A stretch of DNA of 64,000 nucleotides from Aquibium carbonis (GTDB taxonomy: Bacteria > Pseudomonadota > Alphaproteobacteria > Rhizobiales > Rhizobiaceae), in assembly GCF_003970795.1 (NCBI RefSeq), contig NZ_RWKW01000043.1:20403-84402 (forward strand). Reading direction: 5' to 3'. Position 1 is the stretch's first letter, and each line of letters begins with the position of its first letter. The notes under the pieces were generated by a model that was not told the origin of the DNA, ran no database searches, and was given only the letters and a program-made list of their open reading frames with translations. The translations under genes were made by a program, and so were the position numbers. Below are positions 26,588 to 36,198 of this stretch, piece after piece.

Positions 26588-27142
26588 TCAGCCTTCCAGC
26601 CGCGTCAGGAAGTGGGCGAACGCCATCGTGCCCTCGGGCCATGGGCCGTAGCCGGCATCGGCGTTGATGTGCCCGGCTTCCCCGGCATCGAGGAACATCG
26701 ATCCCCAGGCGGCCGCGATGTCCTCGGCGACGGCGAAATCGCAGAACTCGTCGTTCCGGCTGGCGACGAGAATGGAGGGGAAGGGCAACGGATCGCGCGG
26801 GTAGGGCCCGAAGGTCATCAGGTGCTTCGGCCGGATCTTCGGGTTGGAAACGTCGGGCGGGGCAACCAGGAAGGCGCCGGCGATCCGGCGGCGGATGGCG
26901 GGAAGCGCGTGGATGGCGGTGGGAATGCCCAGCGAATGCGCGACGAGAACCAGCGGCTTCTCGGCGGCGTTGGCGGCCTCGGCCACCGCCGCCGTCCAGT
27001 CATCGCGAACGGGCTTCGACCATTCCGCCTGCTCGACGCGGCGCGCCGTCGACAGCTTCGTTTCCCACCGGCTTTGCCAGTGGTCCGGTCCCGAATTGGT
27101 GTAGCCGGGAATGATCAGTATGTCGGCGTCCTTGATCTTCAT
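26588..27142 (-). CDS. RBBP9/YdeN-family alpha/beta hydrolase
   Basis: 184-residue serine hydrolase of unknown natural substrate. Nucleophile Ser70 sits in VAHSLGIPTA, the acid in SRNDEFCDF and the histidine in EAGHINADAGYG, the family signature. Start ATG 27142 (MKIKDADILIIPGYTNSG) is chosen on the conserved N-terminus; an ATG 9 bases upstream is an alternative. It is convergent with fpr and divergent from the phasin gene. Confidence 0.88.
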   Translation of the reverse strand: MKIKDADILIIPGYTNSGPDHWQSRWETKLSTARRVEQAEWSKPVRDDWTAAVAEAANAAEKPLVLVAHSLGIPTAIHALPAIRRRIAGAFLVAPPDVSNPKIRPKHLMTFGPYPRDPLPFPSILVASRNDEFCDFAVAEDIAAAWGSMFLDAGEAGHINADAGYGPWPEGTMAFAHFLTRLEG

Positions 27143-27199
27143 GGCGCCCATGTAGCGAGGCGATGCCGCGCTCGCAAGACGAGGCGGGCAGCCCCCAAA

Positions 27200-27229
27200 C
27201 TTGACGGGTTGTGCGGTGCAAACTAATTT
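27200..27229 (+). promoter_or_regulatory. Predicted sigma70-type promoter of the phasin gene
   Basis: CTTGACG (from 27200) and TAATTT (27224-27229) are spaced 17 bases apart, close to the rhizobial vegetative consensus CTTGAC-N17-CTATAT, and lie 55 bases before the phasin ATG. Confidence 0.55.
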
Positions 27230-27283
27230 TGGTGCATTGCGGTCGACGGATCGCGCAGCACCACCCACCGGAAAGGCACTCGC

Positions 27284-27613
27284 ATGGTCAATTCGTTCCA
27301 GGACATGAACACCCTCGGCAAGGAACTCATGGACACCAGCCTGAAGAGCGTCGCGGCCGTCACCAAGGGCGCGCAGGCGATCGCGGCGGAAGCGACCGAT
27401 TTCACCAGGACGTCGGCGGAGGCCGGCAGCGCCGCGCTGGAGAAGCTCCTTGCCTCGAATTCTCTCGACAAGGTGATCGAGGTCCAGACGGATTTTGCGC
27501 GGAGTGCCTACGAATCATGCGTGGCCGAGGCGACCCGCATGAGCGGCCTGTTCGCCGACCTGGCGCGCGATGCGCTCAAGCCCTTCGAATCGGTGATGTC
27601 CCGCAGCAAATGA
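27284..27613 (+). CDS. Phasin family protein
   Basis: 109-residue amphipathic helical protein expected to coat polyhydroxyalkanoate granules. The whole sequence is helix-forming and heptad-like, with the phasin pattern LASNSLDKVIEVQTDFARSAYESCVAEATRMSG split across the middle and a C-terminal ARDALKPFESVMSR. Start ATG 27284. It stands alone, with its own promoter upstream and a terminator hairpin downstream. A PHB-depolymerase-like esterase lies at 33941-35104 but is not linked. Confidence 0.85.
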   Translation: MVNSFQDMNTLGKELMDTSLKSVAAVTKGAQAIAAEATDFTRTSAEAGSAALEKLLASNSLDKVIEVQTDFARSAYESCVAEATRMSGLFADLARDALKPFESVMSRSK

Positions 27614-27664
27614 AGCGTCTGCAGGGGAAATGACGGGACAGGCGCGACGCGCCGCGCTAGACAG

Positions 27665-27695
27665 GTCCGGTCGCGGTTCCGCGGCCGGGCTTTTT
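27665..27695 (+). terminator. Rho-independent terminator after the phasin gene
   Basis: CCGGTCGCGG (27667-27676) and CCGCGGCCGG (27679-27688) form a GC-rich stem with one G-T pair, extended by G27665/C27690, followed by TTTTT at 27691-27695 and more T-rich sequence. Confidence 0.75.
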
Positions 27696-27869
27696 CATTT
27701 TTCGGTCATGGCGGGATCCGTTGCCGCCGAAAAATCCGGGTCGCCGGAGGCCGCCATATTGTCAGCGCGAAAGAAGGCCTTAAAATCCGTCGATGATCGC
27801 CTACATTGAGAACACTCTCCGAATGACCGGGACACGGGAAGGCAGGACTTGAAGACGGGTGGGCAAGCC

Positions 27870-28220
27870 ATGCGAAACCACACAGGGCGAATGCAGGGCA
27901 ACGACGACAGGTCCAACACCCCGGGGCGTGGCACAGCCGTCATCACCCGGGCGAAGCCGAAGACCAAGAAGCCCAGCCTCTACCGTGTCCTCATCCTCAA
28001 CGACGACTACACGCCGATGGAGTTCGTGGTCCACATCCTGGAACGATTCTTCCAGAAGGACCGGGAGGCGGCGACCCGGATCATGCTCCACGTCCACAAT
28101 CACGGCGTGGGCGAATGCGGCATCTATACGTTCGAGGTCGCCGAGACCAAAGTGTCGCAAGTCATGGATTTTGCCCGTCAGCATCAGCATCCCCTGCAAT
28201 GCGTGATGGAGAAAAAGTGA
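27870..28220 (+). CDS. clpS: ATP-dependent Clp protease adaptor ClpS
   Basis: N-recognin adaptor that delivers N-degron substrates to ClpAP, 116 residues from ATG 27870. The core [20 protein letters not shown] with the conserved NDD-TPMEFV site, [14 protein letters not shown] and the end [12 protein letters not shown] are intact. Start is ambiguous: ATG 27891 or TTG 27849 would shift the N-terminus, which is disordered in this family. clpA begins 8 bases later, so the two form an operon. Confidence 0.94.
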   Translation: MRNHTGRMQGNDDRSNTPGRGTAVITRAKPKTKKPSLYRVLILNDDYTPMEFVVHILERFFQKDREAATRIMLHVHNHGVGECGIYTFEVAETKVSQVMDFARQHQHPLQCVMEKK

Positions 28221-28228
28221 GGTACTGA

Positions 28229-30703
28229 ATGCCGGCTTTCTCCCAAGGCCTGGAACGCGCCCTTCACCAGGCGCTGACCTTCGCGAACGAGCGCCATCAC
28301 GAATATGCGACGCTCGAACATCTGCTCCTGTCCCTGATCGACGATGTCGATGCGGCAGCCGTCATGCGCGCCTGCAACGTCGACCTGGACGACCTGAAGA
28401 AGACGGTGGTCAACTACATCGACACCGAACTCGACAACCTCGTCACCGGCTACGACGAAGATTCGAAGCCCACGGCCGGCTTCCAGCGCGTGATCCAGCG
28501 CGCGGTGATCCACGTCCAGTCGTCGGGCCGCGAGGAAGTGTCGGGCGCCAACGTGCTGGTGGCGATCTTCGCCGAGCGCGAGAGCCACGCCGCCTATTTC
28601 CTGCAGGAACAGCAGATGACCCGCTACGACGCGGTCAACTACATCTCGCACGGCATCGCCAAGCGTCCCGGTGCGACCGAGACGCGCGCGCCGCGGGGTG
28701 CCGAAGAGGACCAGCCCGGACAATCCGGCGCGGAGCCGGAGGATGGCGTGAAGAAGAAGCAGCAGGACGCCTTGACGGCCTATTGCGTCAATCTCAACGC
28801 CAAGGCCAAGACCGGCAAGATCGATCCGCTGATCGGGCGGGCGAGCGAGATCAACCGCACCATCCAGGTGCTGTGCCGCCGTTCGAAGAACAACCCGCTC
28901 TATGTCGGCGATCCCGGCGTCGGCAAGACGGCGATCGCCGAAGGCCTGGCCAAGCGCATCGTCGAGGGCGACGTGCCGGGCGTGCTTCTGAACGCCACCA
29001 TCTTCGCGCTCGACATGGGCACGCTGCTGGCCGGCACCCGCTATCGCGGCGACTTCGAGGAACGGCTGAAGCAGGTCGTCAAGGAGCTCGAGGACTATCC
29101 GGGCGCGGTGCTGTTCATCGACGAGATCCACACCGTCATCGGTGCGGGCGCGACCTCGGGCGGCGCGATGGACGCGTCGAACCTCCTGAAGCCGGCGCTG
29201 TCGTCGGGCGCGATCCGCTGCATCGGCTCCACCACCTACAAGGAGTTCCGCCAGTTCTTCGAGAAGGACCGCGCGCTGGTGCGGCGCTTCCAGAAGATCG
29301 ACGTCAACGAGCCGTCGCTCGACGACGCGATCGAGATCATGAAGGGGCTGAAGCCGTACTACGAGGACTTCCACAAGGTGAAATTCACCAACGACGCCAT
29401 CAAGGCGGCGGTGGAACTGTCGTCGCGCTACATCAACGACCGCAAGCTGCCGGACAAGGCGATCGACGTGATCGACGAGACCGGCGCCTCGCAGATGCTG
29501 CTGCCCGAGAACAAGCGCAAGAAGACGATCGGCGTGAAGGAGATCGAGGCCACCATCGCCACGATGGCCCGCATCCCGCCCAAGACCGTTTCCGCCGACG
29601 ACGAGAAGGTGCTCGCCACGCTGGAACAGGAACTGCGCAGCGTCGTCTACGGCCAGGACACCGCGATCACGGCGCTCGCCTCGGCGATCAAGCTTGCCCG
29701 TGCCGGGCTGCGCGAACCGGAGAAGCCGATCGGCTCCTACTTGTTCTCCGGCCCGACCGGCGTCGGCAAGACGGAAGTGGCCAAGCAGCTGGCCGCCTCG
29801 CTCGGCGTCGAACTGCTGCGCTTCGACATGTCGGAGTACATGGAGCGGCACACGGTGTCGCGCCTGATCGGCGCGCCTCCCGGCTATGTCGGCTTCGACC
29901 AGGGCGGGCTGCTGACCGACGGGGTCGACCAGCATCCGCACTGCGTGCTCCTGCTCGACGAGGTGGAGAAGGCGCATCCCGACCTGTTCAACATCCTGTT
30001 GCAGGTGATGGACCATGGCAAGCTGACCGACCACAACGGCAAGCAGATCGACTTCCGCAACGTCATCCTGATCATGACGACCAATGCGGGCGCCGCCGAA
30101 GCGCAGAAGGCGGCGATCGGCTTCGGCTCGTCGAAGCGCGAGGGCGACGACGTGGAGGCGATCAACCGCCTGTTCACGCCGGAGTTCCGCAACCGTCTCG
30201 ACGCGATCATCCCGTTCGGCTCGCTGCCGGTGCCGGTGGTGCATCAGGTGGTGCAGAAGTTCGTCATGCAGCTCGAGGCGCAGCTTTCCGAGCGCGGCGT
30301 CACCTTCGACCTGTCGCCGGAAGCGATCGCCTGGCTGGCCGATCGCGGCTATGACGAGCGCATGGGCGCGCGTCCGCTCGGCCGCGTCATCCAGGAGCAC
30401 ATCAAGAAGCCGCTGGCCGAGGAAGTGCTGTTTGGAAAGCTGAAGAAGGGCGGCACGGTGCGCGTGACGGTCGAGGAGAAGGAGGGCGGCGCGACCGGTC
30501 TCAAGCTCGACACGATCGCCGACGAGACCCCGGTCAAGCCCAAGAAGGAAGACCCCGAAGGCGGGCCCGTGCGCAAGCCGAAGGCCAAGCGCGCCAGGCC
30601 GGCCAAGGCAGCGGCGGCCGCCAAGCCGAAGCCGAAGCCGGCCGCGAAGGGCAAGGAGCCGCCCAAGCGCAGCCTCGTGCCGCAGCTGCCGCGCAAGAGC
30701 TGA
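28229..30703 (+). CDS. clpA: ATP-dependent Clp protease ATP-binding subunit ClpA
   Basis: Hexameric AAA+ unfoldase working with ClpP, 824 residues. An N-domain that binds ClpS ([17 protein letters not shown]) is followed by D1 (Walker [14 protein letters not shown], Walker [14 protein letters not shown]) and D2 (Walker [14 protein letters not shown], Walker [15 protein letters not shown], sensor 2 [10 protein letters not shown]). The IGFGSSKR sequence is the ClpP-binding IGF loop. The C-terminal 60 residues form a Lys/Pro/Ala-rich tail ([20 protein letters not shown]) longer than in E. coli ClpA, as often seen in Rhizobiales. A long antisense frame here is a GC-bias shadow. Confidence 0.97.
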   Translation: MPAFSQGLERALHQALTFANERHHEYATLEHLLLSLIDDVDAAAVMRACNVDLDDLKKTVVNYIDTELDNLVTGYDEDSKPTAGFQRVIQRAVIHVQSSGREEVSGANVLVAIFAERESHAAYFLQEQQMTRYDAVNYISHGIAKRPGATETRAPRGAEEDQPGQSGAEPEDGVKKKQQDALTAYCVNLNAKAKTGKIDPLIGRASEINRTIQVLCRRSKNNPLYVGDPGVGKTAIAEGLAKRIVEGDVPGVLLNATIFALDMGTLLAGTRYRGDFEERLKQVVKELEDYPGAVLFIDEIHTVIGAGATSGGAMDASNLLKPALSSGAIRCIGSTTYKEFRQFFEKDRALVRRFQKIDVNEPSLDDAIEIMKGLKPYYEDFHKVKFTNDAIKAAVELSSRYINDRKLPDKAIDVIDETGASQMLLPENKRKKTIGVKEIEATIATMARIPPKTVSADDEKVLATLEQELRSVVYGQDTAITALASAIKLARAGLREPEKPIGSYLFSGPTGVGKTEVAKQLAASLGVELLRFDMSEYMERHTVSRLIGAPPGYVGFDQGGLLTDGVDQHPHCVLLLDEVEKAHPDLFNILLQVMDHGKLTDHNGKQIDFRNVILIMTTNAGAAEAQKAAIGFGSSKREGDDVEAINRLFTPEFRNRLDAIIPFGSLPVPVVHQVVQKFVMQLEAQLSERGVTFDLSPEAIAWLADRGYDERMGARPLGRVIQEHIKKPLAEEVLFGKLKKGGTVRVTVEEKEGGATGLKLDTIADETPVKPKKEDPEGGPVRKPKAKRARPAKAAAAAKPKPKPAAKGKEPPKRSLVPQLPRKS

Positions 30704-30727
30704 CGGCGCGCGCCCGTCGAGAGCCTT

Positions 30728-30759
30728 CGAAGCCCGGGATCGCGAGATTCCGGGCTTCG
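30728..30759 (+). terminator. Probable hairpin terminator after clpA
   Basis: CGAAGCCCGG (30728-30737) and CCGGGCTTCG (30750-30759) are perfect inverted repeats with a 12-base spacer, 24 bases after the clpA stop. No T-run follows, so termination efficiency is uncertain. Confidence 0.55.
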
Positions 30760-30865
30760 TGCTTCGGCGGAAGGGCCTTGATCGCGGCCTGTCCGCGGCC
30801 ACTGGCGCAACGGCTTCGGGCCGGCTGGCGTCGTCATGGCGGGCCGGTTGTGCTAAGCGCCGGGC

Positions 30866-31615
30866 ATGGCCCCAGAGACTCCCCAGACAGTGCCGGGTGA
30901 GGCAGGCGTTCCGTGGCGGTGGTTTTTGCGCGGCGTGGCCGCCGCCTATTCCGTCCCGGGACTGATTCTCGTCTCCGCCTTCGTCGGCTTTGCCGGTCTT
31001 GCCAAGGAAACCGGCCTGACCGTGATTGAGACCGTGTTCATGGTGGCCGTCGTCTGGGCGCTGCCGGCCAAGGTGGTGCTGATCGGCGCGATCCTGTCGA
31101 ACGCCTCGATTTTCGCGGCGGCTTTCGCGGTGGCGCTGTCGTCGATCCGGCTGATGCCGATGGTGGTGGCGCTGGTGCCCGAGATGCGCACGCCCACGAC
31201 GCGCCCGTGGGTCCTCTACCTGCTGTCGCATTTCGTGGCGGTGACGAGCTGGGTGCTGGCGCTGGAGCGCTTTCGCCACGTGCCGCCGGACATGCGCACC
31301 ACCTTCTATGCAGGGCTGGGCGGCATGCTGGTCCTGAACAACATGATCGTGGTGGCGGTCGTCTACATGGTGGCCGAACAGCTGCCGCCGGTGGCGTCGG
31401 CTGCACTGTTCCTGCTCACCCCGATGTATTTCCTGACTTCGCTGTGGGGATCGGCGCGCGAGCGGGCCGCCCATGTCGCCATGGTGCTCGGCCTGGGCCT
31501 CGGGCCTGTGTTCCATGTGCTTCTGCCGGGTTTCGACCTGCTGGCGGCCGGGCTGATCGGCGGGCTGGCCGCCTATGGCTGGCACCGCTACGCCAGGCGG
31601 AGGGCAGCACCTTGA
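30866..31615 (+). CDS. azlC: AzlC family branched-chain amino acid exporter subunit
   Basis: 249-residue membrane protein with about seven hydrophobic segments (for example GLILVSAFVGFAGLAKETGL, VLIGAILSNASIFAAAFAVA and VVAVVYMVAEQLP). The AzlC family, with AzlD, exports branched-chain amino acids or analogues. The stop overlaps the azlD TTG start as TTGA. Substrate is by family only. Confidence 0.85.
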   Translation: MAPETPQTVPGEAGVPWRWFLRGVAAAYSVPGLILVSAFVGFAGLAKETGLTVIETVFMVAVVWALPAKVVLIGAILSNASIFAAAFAVALSSIRLMPMVVALVPEMRTPTTRPWVLYLLSHFVAVTSWVLALERFRHVPPDMRTTFYAGLGGMLVLNNMIVVAVVYMVAEQLPPVASAALFLLTPMYFLTSLWGSARERAAHVAMVLGLGLGPVFHVLLPGFDLLAAGLIGGLAAYGWHRYARRRAAP

Positions 31616-31962
31616 GCTTCGACGCGATCGACGCCTGGTGGTGGCCGTTCCTGTTCATCCTCGTCGCCGGATGGCTGGCCACGGACACCTGGCGCTACCT
31701 CGGCGTCTATTTCGGCGGACGGATATCGGAGGATTCGGACGTTCTCGTTCTCGTCCGCTCGGTCGCCACCGCGCTGGTGGCAGCGGTGATCGCCAACCTG
31801 ATCTTCTTTCCGGGCGGAGCGCTGGCCGAATCGCCGCTGGCGCTCCGGCTCGCGGCGTCGATCGCCGGCTTTGCCGCCTATATCTTCGGCGGTCGGCGGG
31901 TGCTGGTCGGCATCGTCGTGGCCGAGGCGGTGTTCGTCGGCGGGTGGTTCGCGCTGGGGTGA
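31612..31962 (+). CDS. azlD: AzlD domain-containing membrane protein
   Basis: 116-residue partner of AzlC with three to four hydrophobic segments (WWWPFLFILVAGWLATDTW, VATALVAAVIANLIFFPGG and YIFGGRRVLVGIVVAEAVF). The start is a TTG at 31612 overlapping the azlC stop; no ATG fits the conserved N-terminus, so translational coupling is likely. An inverted-repeat element begins 5 bases after its stop. Confidence 0.82.
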   Translation: MSFDAIDAWWWPFLFILVAGWLATDTWRYLGVYFGGRISEDSDVLVLVRSVATALVAAVIANLIFFPGGALAESPLALRLAASIAGFAAYIFGGRRVLVGIVVAEAVFVGGWFALG

Positions 31963-31966
31963 GGTC

Positions 31967-32230
31967 GTGCGTCCTTCGAGGCTCGCCCGCCGGGGATTGT
32001 CCCTGCGCCGCCGGGCGGCGTGCGGGCTCGCACCTCAGGATGAGGACCGTTTCTGGTGCGCCGGTCCAAATCGAGCAGTGTGTGCCTCAGGATGAGGGGC
32101 GTCTGAGCGATGCCGGCCATATCGCGCGGTTTACCTACGAGCCACCAACGGTCCTCATCCTGAGGTGCGAGCCCGCACGGCTTTCATCGCTCGATCGCCG
32201 ACCGGCTGGGGCGAGCCTCGAAGGACGCAC
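31967..32230. repeat. Long inverted-repeat element (CCTCAGGATGAGG type)
   Basis: Arms 31967-32049 and 32149-32230 are inverted complements over most of their length: GTGCGTCCTTCGAGGCTCGCC...CACCTCAGGATGAGGACCG on the left is mirrored on the right. The left arm carries an internal insertion/variation around 31990-32020. A second CCTCAGGATGAGG copy lies inside near 32085. This sequence type is a dispersed repeat in Mesorhizobium-like genomes. It fills the space between azlD and the convergent HIT gene, where it could act as a bidirectional hairpin. Confidence 0.85.
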
Positions 32231-32264
32231 GGCGCCCGCCGCGCCGTTCGCACAGCCGCAAGGC

Positions 32265-32696
32265 TCAGCCCCCCAGCGCTTCCCTGATCTTCTGCGCATT
32301 GGCTTCCAGCACGGCCTTGTCGGCCATTGCGCCGGTGTGCGGCCTGAGCGACACGCCCGTGTGGCGCGGCAGCACATGGACATGGAGGTGGAACACCACC
32401 TGGCCGCCCACACTCTCGTTGAACTGCTGGATGGTCACGCCCTCGGCGGCAAAGGCCGTCATCACCGCATGCGACAGTTTCTGCACGGTGCGCATCACCG
32501 CCGCCATGCTGTCGGCGTCTACGTCGAGGATGTTGCGGGCGGGCTTCTTCGGGATCACCAGGCAATGGCCGTCGGCGCGCGGCATGATGTCCATGAAGGC
32601 CAACGTGTCTTCGTCCTCGTACAGCCTGAAGCAGGGCATCTCGCCGCGCAGGATCTTGGCGAAGACGTTCTGGTCGTCGTAGGCGGGCAGGCTCAT
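32265..32696 (-). CDS. HIT family hydrolase
   Basis: 143-residue histidine-triad nucleotide hydrolase/transferase. The catalytic triad HLHVHVLPRH, the N-terminal FAKILRGEMPCFRLYED and the nucleotide-binding HCLVIPKKPARNILD mark the HINT-like branch, which hydrolyses phosphoramidates such as AMP-lysine. Start ATG 32696 has AGGG five bases upstream; ATG 32699 is next best. Divergent from the HWE kinase gene. Confidence 0.9.
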   Translation of the reverse strand: MSLPAYDDQNVFAKILRGEMPCFRLYEDEDTLAFMDIMPRADGHCLVIPKKPARNILDVDADSMAAVMRTVQKLSHAVMTAFAAEGVTIQQFNESVGGQVVFHLHVHVLPRHTGVSLRPHTGAMADKAVLEANAQKIREALGG

Positions 32697-32901
32697 CATG
32701 TCCCTCGTGCGGCTTGGCATTGCTGGCGGGATGTTTCGTCGCTCGCGGCGGCGGCGTCAACCGCCTCGCGGCGGAACACTCACCCCTGGTTCGCTGTCGG
32801 TTCGCAGGTTGCCTCGTCCGAGCGATGCGGTACAACGACGAGCGTCGCAGGAAGGCGCGGCCCCCGGCAATCGGCGCGGACAGCCATCGAGAAAGAGCGA
32901 G

Positions 32902-33900
32902 ATGCCATTCAGCGACCAGAACCATCCTCTCCGGGAAGTGTCGCACCTGAAGCGTGCCCTCCATGCGGCCGGCGTCGCGCTATGGACGTGGACGGTCGAA
33001 ACCGACGATTTCGCGATGGACGATCAGGCCTTTACGCTGTGGGGACTGCCGCGATCCGACAAGGTAACGTTCGAGGACCTGTCGTCGCGCATCCATCCGG
33101 CCGACAGGGACCGGGTGCGCGCCGCCTTCACCGCGACGCGGGCCCTGGTGGGCGCCTACGAAATCGACTTCCGAATCCTGATCGACCAGGAAATCCGTTG
33201 GATCTCCGCGCGTGGCCTCGGCAATGACGAAGGTCTGCACCAAGGCCAGATGGCGGGCGTCTTTCTGGACGTTACCGGCCGCAAGCAGGCAGAAGAGAGC
33301 CATGAACTGCTGGCAGGCGAGATGAGCCACCGGGTGAAGAACCTGCTGGCGATCGCGGCCGGGCTGACCAACATGACCTCCCGGTCGGCCGCTTCCGTGG
33401 AGGAGATGACGCGGGAGCTGATCCAGCGGCTGACCGCGCTCGGAAGGGCTCACGACCTGGTTCGGCCGCTCGCGGACGATCAGGGCAGGGCGGCGTTGCT
33501 CGGCGACCTGATCGCGGTTCTGCTCGCTCCCTATGACGATTCGGGTGCGTTTGCCGGGCGTGTCCGCGTCGGCGTTCCCCGCATGGGCATCGGCGAACAG
33601 TCCGCGACGACGCTGGCCCTGATCATCCACGAACTGGCGACGAACTCTCTCAAATACGGCGCCCTGTCAACGCAGTCGGGGCTCCTGGATATCTCTGGAA
33701 CCACCACCGACGAGGAGGTCGAACTGGTATGGACGGAACGAGGCGGACCGCCCGTGGCGTCCAACGGTGAAGAAGGGTACGGGAGCAAGCTCCTCAACCG
33801 CAGCGTCTCCCGCCAGCTTGAAGGAACGATCAAGACCGACTGGTCCGACGACGGCATCATCGTGACCATTACCATGAAGGCCGCGAAACTGGCGGATTGA
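32902..33900 (+). CDS. PAS-domain HWE-family sensor histidine kinase
   Basis: 332 residues, no membrane segment or signal peptide, so probably cytosolic. An N-terminal PAS domain (ALWTWTVETDDFAMDDQAFTLW to GVFLDVTGRKQ) precedes the HWE kinase core: phosphoacceptor His in EMSHRVKNLLAIAAG, HELATNSLKYGALS as N box, and the diagnostic WTERGGPP (WxE) and GYGSKLLNRSV. HWE kinases often control general stress or light responses in Rhizobiales. No response regulator is adjacent, so it is an orphan. Start ATG 32902 is chosen at the PAS protein's natural N-terminus; longer frames overlap the HIT gene's promoter. Confidence 0.88.
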   Translation: MPFSDQNHPLREVSHLKRALHAAGVALWTWTVETDDFAMDDQAFTLWGLPRSDKVTFEDLSSRIHPADRDRVRAAFTATRALVGAYEIDFRILIDQEIRWISARGLGNDEGLHQGQMAGVFLDVTGRKQAEESHELLAGEMSHRVKNLLAIAAGLTNMTSRSAASVEEMTRELIQRLTALGRAHDLVRPLADDQGRAALLGDLIAVLLAPYDDSGAFAGRVRVGVPRMGIGEQSATTLALIIHELATNSLKYGALSTQSGLLDISGTTTDEEVELVWTERGGPPVASNGEEGYGSKLLNRSVSRQLEGTIKTDWSDDGIIVTITMKAAKLAD

Positions 33901-33940
33901 GCGGGCAGCCGAGCGCTCTCGCCGATGTCGCCGGTCAGCC

Positions 33941-35104
33941 TCAGCGCATCAGTCCGGCGGCGCGAAGGGCGTCCTCGATGGTCTTCTGGATGCCCGACAC
34001 AGCGGCGCCGGACGCGGCCGCCGCACCATCCGCCGGGGCTTCGGGACGCGCCGCGTTCGGGTGGTCGCGGGCGTCCGACGGGCCGCCATGGAGCACGACG
34101 GCCCGGCTGTCCGAAGGCGTCGATATCCGCTCGTCCGCCGCGTCGGCGATGCCCCAGAATCGGGCGATCTCACGGGTGGACGACACGCCGACGTCGAGCA
34201 TGTAGGGCCCCGGCGCGCCGAGGCCCGAGGCCAGCGGCGTGCCGTGGCCCATGCCGGCGACCATGTTCATTTCCAGCACGGCATCGCCGGCCGGATCGTG
34301 CCAGACCTGTGTGGTGACCACGCCCGAGGTGCGGAAATGGCTCGACGCTTCGTCGAGGCCGTGGGCCCCGCGCCACTGCGCCGCGATGGCCTCGGCATTG
34401 GACGCGGCGACGGTCTGGTCGGCGGTTCCCTGCCAGATCGAGATGCGGGGCCAGGGGCCGCGATGGTCGGAGCCGTCGCGAAGCAGCCGCTGCAGGGTGC
34501 GCTCCGGCGGAAGGCCCTGGCCGCGCATGCGGTCGAAGGCTTCCGGCACGGTACGCGCGATGCCGTGGGCAAGCCCCGCGATGATGGCGCCGCCGGCAAA
34601 GACTTCCGGGTGGGTGGCCAGAAGGGACGCCGCCATGGCGCCCCCGGCCGACAGCCCGGTGACGAAGATGCGGTCGCGGTCGATGCCATGCATCTCGACC
34701 ATCGTGTCGATCATCTGGCGGATCGACAGCACCTCGCCGGCCAGGCGCTGGGTGTCGCCGGGCAGGAACCAGTTGAAGCACAGGTTGGGATTGTTGCCGC
34801 GCTGCTGCTCGGGATAGAGCAGCGCGAAGCCCGCGTCGTGGGCCAGTTGCGACCAGCCGGAGTGATGGTCGTAGGCGAGCGCATTCTGCGTGCAGCCATG
34901 AAGGACGACCACCAGCGGCCGGCCTTGCCGGTGGCCCGAGGGCACGCGGTGCCGGGCTGTCAGCGCGCCCGGGTTGGAGCCGAAATCGGACAGCAGGGGC
35001 AGGTTCTCCGCAGAGGTCTCCCGACCCGCCGGACGGGTGGCGTGCATCGCCTTGAGCGCGGCGAGCCGCGCGATGGTGTCCGAGATCTTGCGCAATGGGG
35101 GCAT
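33941..35104 (-). CDS. Extracellular PHB depolymerase-family esterase
   Basis: 387-residue alpha/beta hydrolase of the poly(3-hydroxybutyrate) depolymerase/feruloyl esterase family. Nucleophile Ser152 in VTGLSAGGAMAASLL, oxyanion region VVLHGCTQNALAYD, the tryptophan-rich NLCFNWFLPGDTQR and the C-terminal His in MGHGTPLASG are visible. No classical signal peptide is seen, so secretion is uncertain. ATG 35104 has AAGG immediately adjacent; TTG 35095 would place that AAGG at a better distance and is a real alternative. Substrate is by family only. Confidence 0.85.
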   Translation of the reverse strand: MPPLRKISDTIARLAALKAMHATRPAGRETSAENLPLLSDFGSNPGALTARHRVPSGHRQGRPLVVVLHGCTQNALAYDHHSGWSQLAHDAGFALLYPEQQRGNNPNLCFNWFLPGDTQRLAGEVLSIRQMIDTMVEMHGIDRDRIFVTGLSAGGAMAASLLATHPEVFAGGAIIAGLAHGIARTVPEAFDRMRGQGLPPERTLQRLLRDGSDHRGPWPRISIWQGTADQTVAASNAEAIAAQWRGAHGLDEASSHFRTSGVVTTQVWHDPAGDAVLEMNMVAGMGHGTPLASGLGAPGPYMLDVGVSSTREIARFWGIADAADERISTPSDSRAVVLHGGPSDARDHPNAARPEAPADGAAAASGAAVSGIQKTIEDALRAAGLMR

Positions 35105-35283
35105 CCTTGTTGACGCCGGCCGGAGAGGACGGCAGCACCTCAAACGTCGTGCCGCGAATATGGTTGCTGCACTGCACAATGACCAGAGGGAAGGGCGATA
35201 CAGCGGGGTGGCGTCTGCTCGTTCAGTCGGTACGGCAGTTTTGGCGAACGCCGGTGCCGCCGCCGCAGGCCATCTGCTGCTCG

Positions 35284-35427
35284 CTACCGCTTGCGACGGC
35301 ACGCATCCGAACAGTACTTCACCTGATCCCAGTCCTTGCGCCACTTCTTGCGCCAGGCGAACGGGCGGCCGCATGCGGCGCAGATCTTGGTGGGCAGGTC
35401 GGCCTTGGCGATCTTCTTCGCGGTCAC
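35284..35427 (-). CDS. DUF2256 small zinc-ribbon protein
   Basis: A 47-residue protein starting at GTG 35427. Two Cys pairs (CAAC near residue 16, and CSDAC near residue 40) flank the conserved PFAWRKKWRKDWDQVKYCSD signature of DUF2256, likely binding one zinc ion. Lysine/arginine-rich and without known function. It lies 9 bases after the methyltransferase stop on the same strand, so co-transcription is likely. Confidence 0.85.
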   Translation of the reverse strand: MTAKKIAKADLPTKICAACGRPFAWRKKWRKDWDQVKYCSDACRRKR

Positions 35428-35436
35428 GTCGGCGCC

Positions 35437-36198
35437 TCACGCACCGCGCTTCTGCGCGACGTAGAAGCCGTAGCTGAAAAAGCCGGCGAAGCGCTCGTAC
35501 AGGTCGATCTCGGCCTTGGCGGATGCGACGGCGGCGCGGGCGGCGGCCGACTGGTCGTGGCGCGCCAGGAAATCGGCGAAGGAGGCCTGAAGCGGCCCGT
35601 AATAATGGTCCCGCCAGCACTGTTCCGGCAGCACGAAATAGCCAAGCGGCGCGTAGCCCGCGTCCTCCAGTTGCGCCATCTTGGCGGCGGCCGTGTCGAC
35701 CTGCGGGTATTCGTGCATCCAGTGCGCGGTCAGTTCGTCCGGCCGCTCCAGCGTGAGCCAGGTGAGTTCGGAAACCGCGAGGATTCCCCCCGGCTTGAGG
35801 AAGCGGCGCCAGGCGCGGATGCCTTCGACGAAGCCCATGGCGTAGATCGCGCCTTCCGACCAGATCGCGTCGAGCGACGCGTCGGCGAAGGGCAGGGCCT
35901 CCATCGGGGCGCAAACCGGGGAAATGCGGTCGCCAAGCCCTTCGCGTTCGGCGGCGGCGGCCAGCTTGTCGAGAAAGGTCGCGAACAGGTCGACGGCAGT
36001 GATCCCCGCGTCGAGATCGCGTGCGAGCACCAATGTCGACGCGCCGGTGCCGCAGCCGATATCGGCGATGGAGAGGTTCCGCCCGGCGGCGAGCCCGGAC
36101 AAAGCGATGGCCAACCGCGTCTGTTCGTCGCCGCCCGGCCCCTGTCGGGGGGTATCGCGGTGCAGGTCGACCAAAAGGGCAGTCTCGTCCATGGTCAT
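35437..36198 (-). CDS. Class I SAM-dependent methyltransferase
   Basis: 253 residues. The SAM-binding motif I (IADIGCGTGASTLVLA), the acidic loop (ITAVDLFATFLDKL) and motif with IWSEGAIYAMG are typical of small-molecule methyltransferases; the SEG/AIY pattern resembles the UbiE-like or arsenite-methyltransferase-like groups, but the substrate is unknown. Start ATG 36198 overlaps the upstream gene's stop (ATGA), so it is translated with the GNAT-like gene. The N-terminal 130 codons of the longer frame are shadow. Confidence 0.85.
   Translation of the reverse strand: MTMDETALLVDLHRDTPRQGPGGDEQTRLAIALSGLAAGRNLSIADIGCGTGASTLVLARDLDAGITAVDLFATFLDKLAAAAEREGLGDRISPVCAPMEALPFADASLDAIWSEGAIYAMGFVEGIRAWRRFLKPGGILAVSELTWLTLERPDELTAHWMHEYPQVDTAAAKMAQLEDAGYAPLGYFVLPEQCWRDHYYGPLQASFADFLARHDQSAAARAAVASAKAEIDLYERFAGFFSYGFYVAQKRGA

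Noticed and set aside
28184..31585. 1133-codon minus-strand frame across clpA and azlC
   Set aside because: It is an antisense shadow of clpA and azlC caused by high third-position GC; its translation is Arg/His/Asp-rich with no domain.
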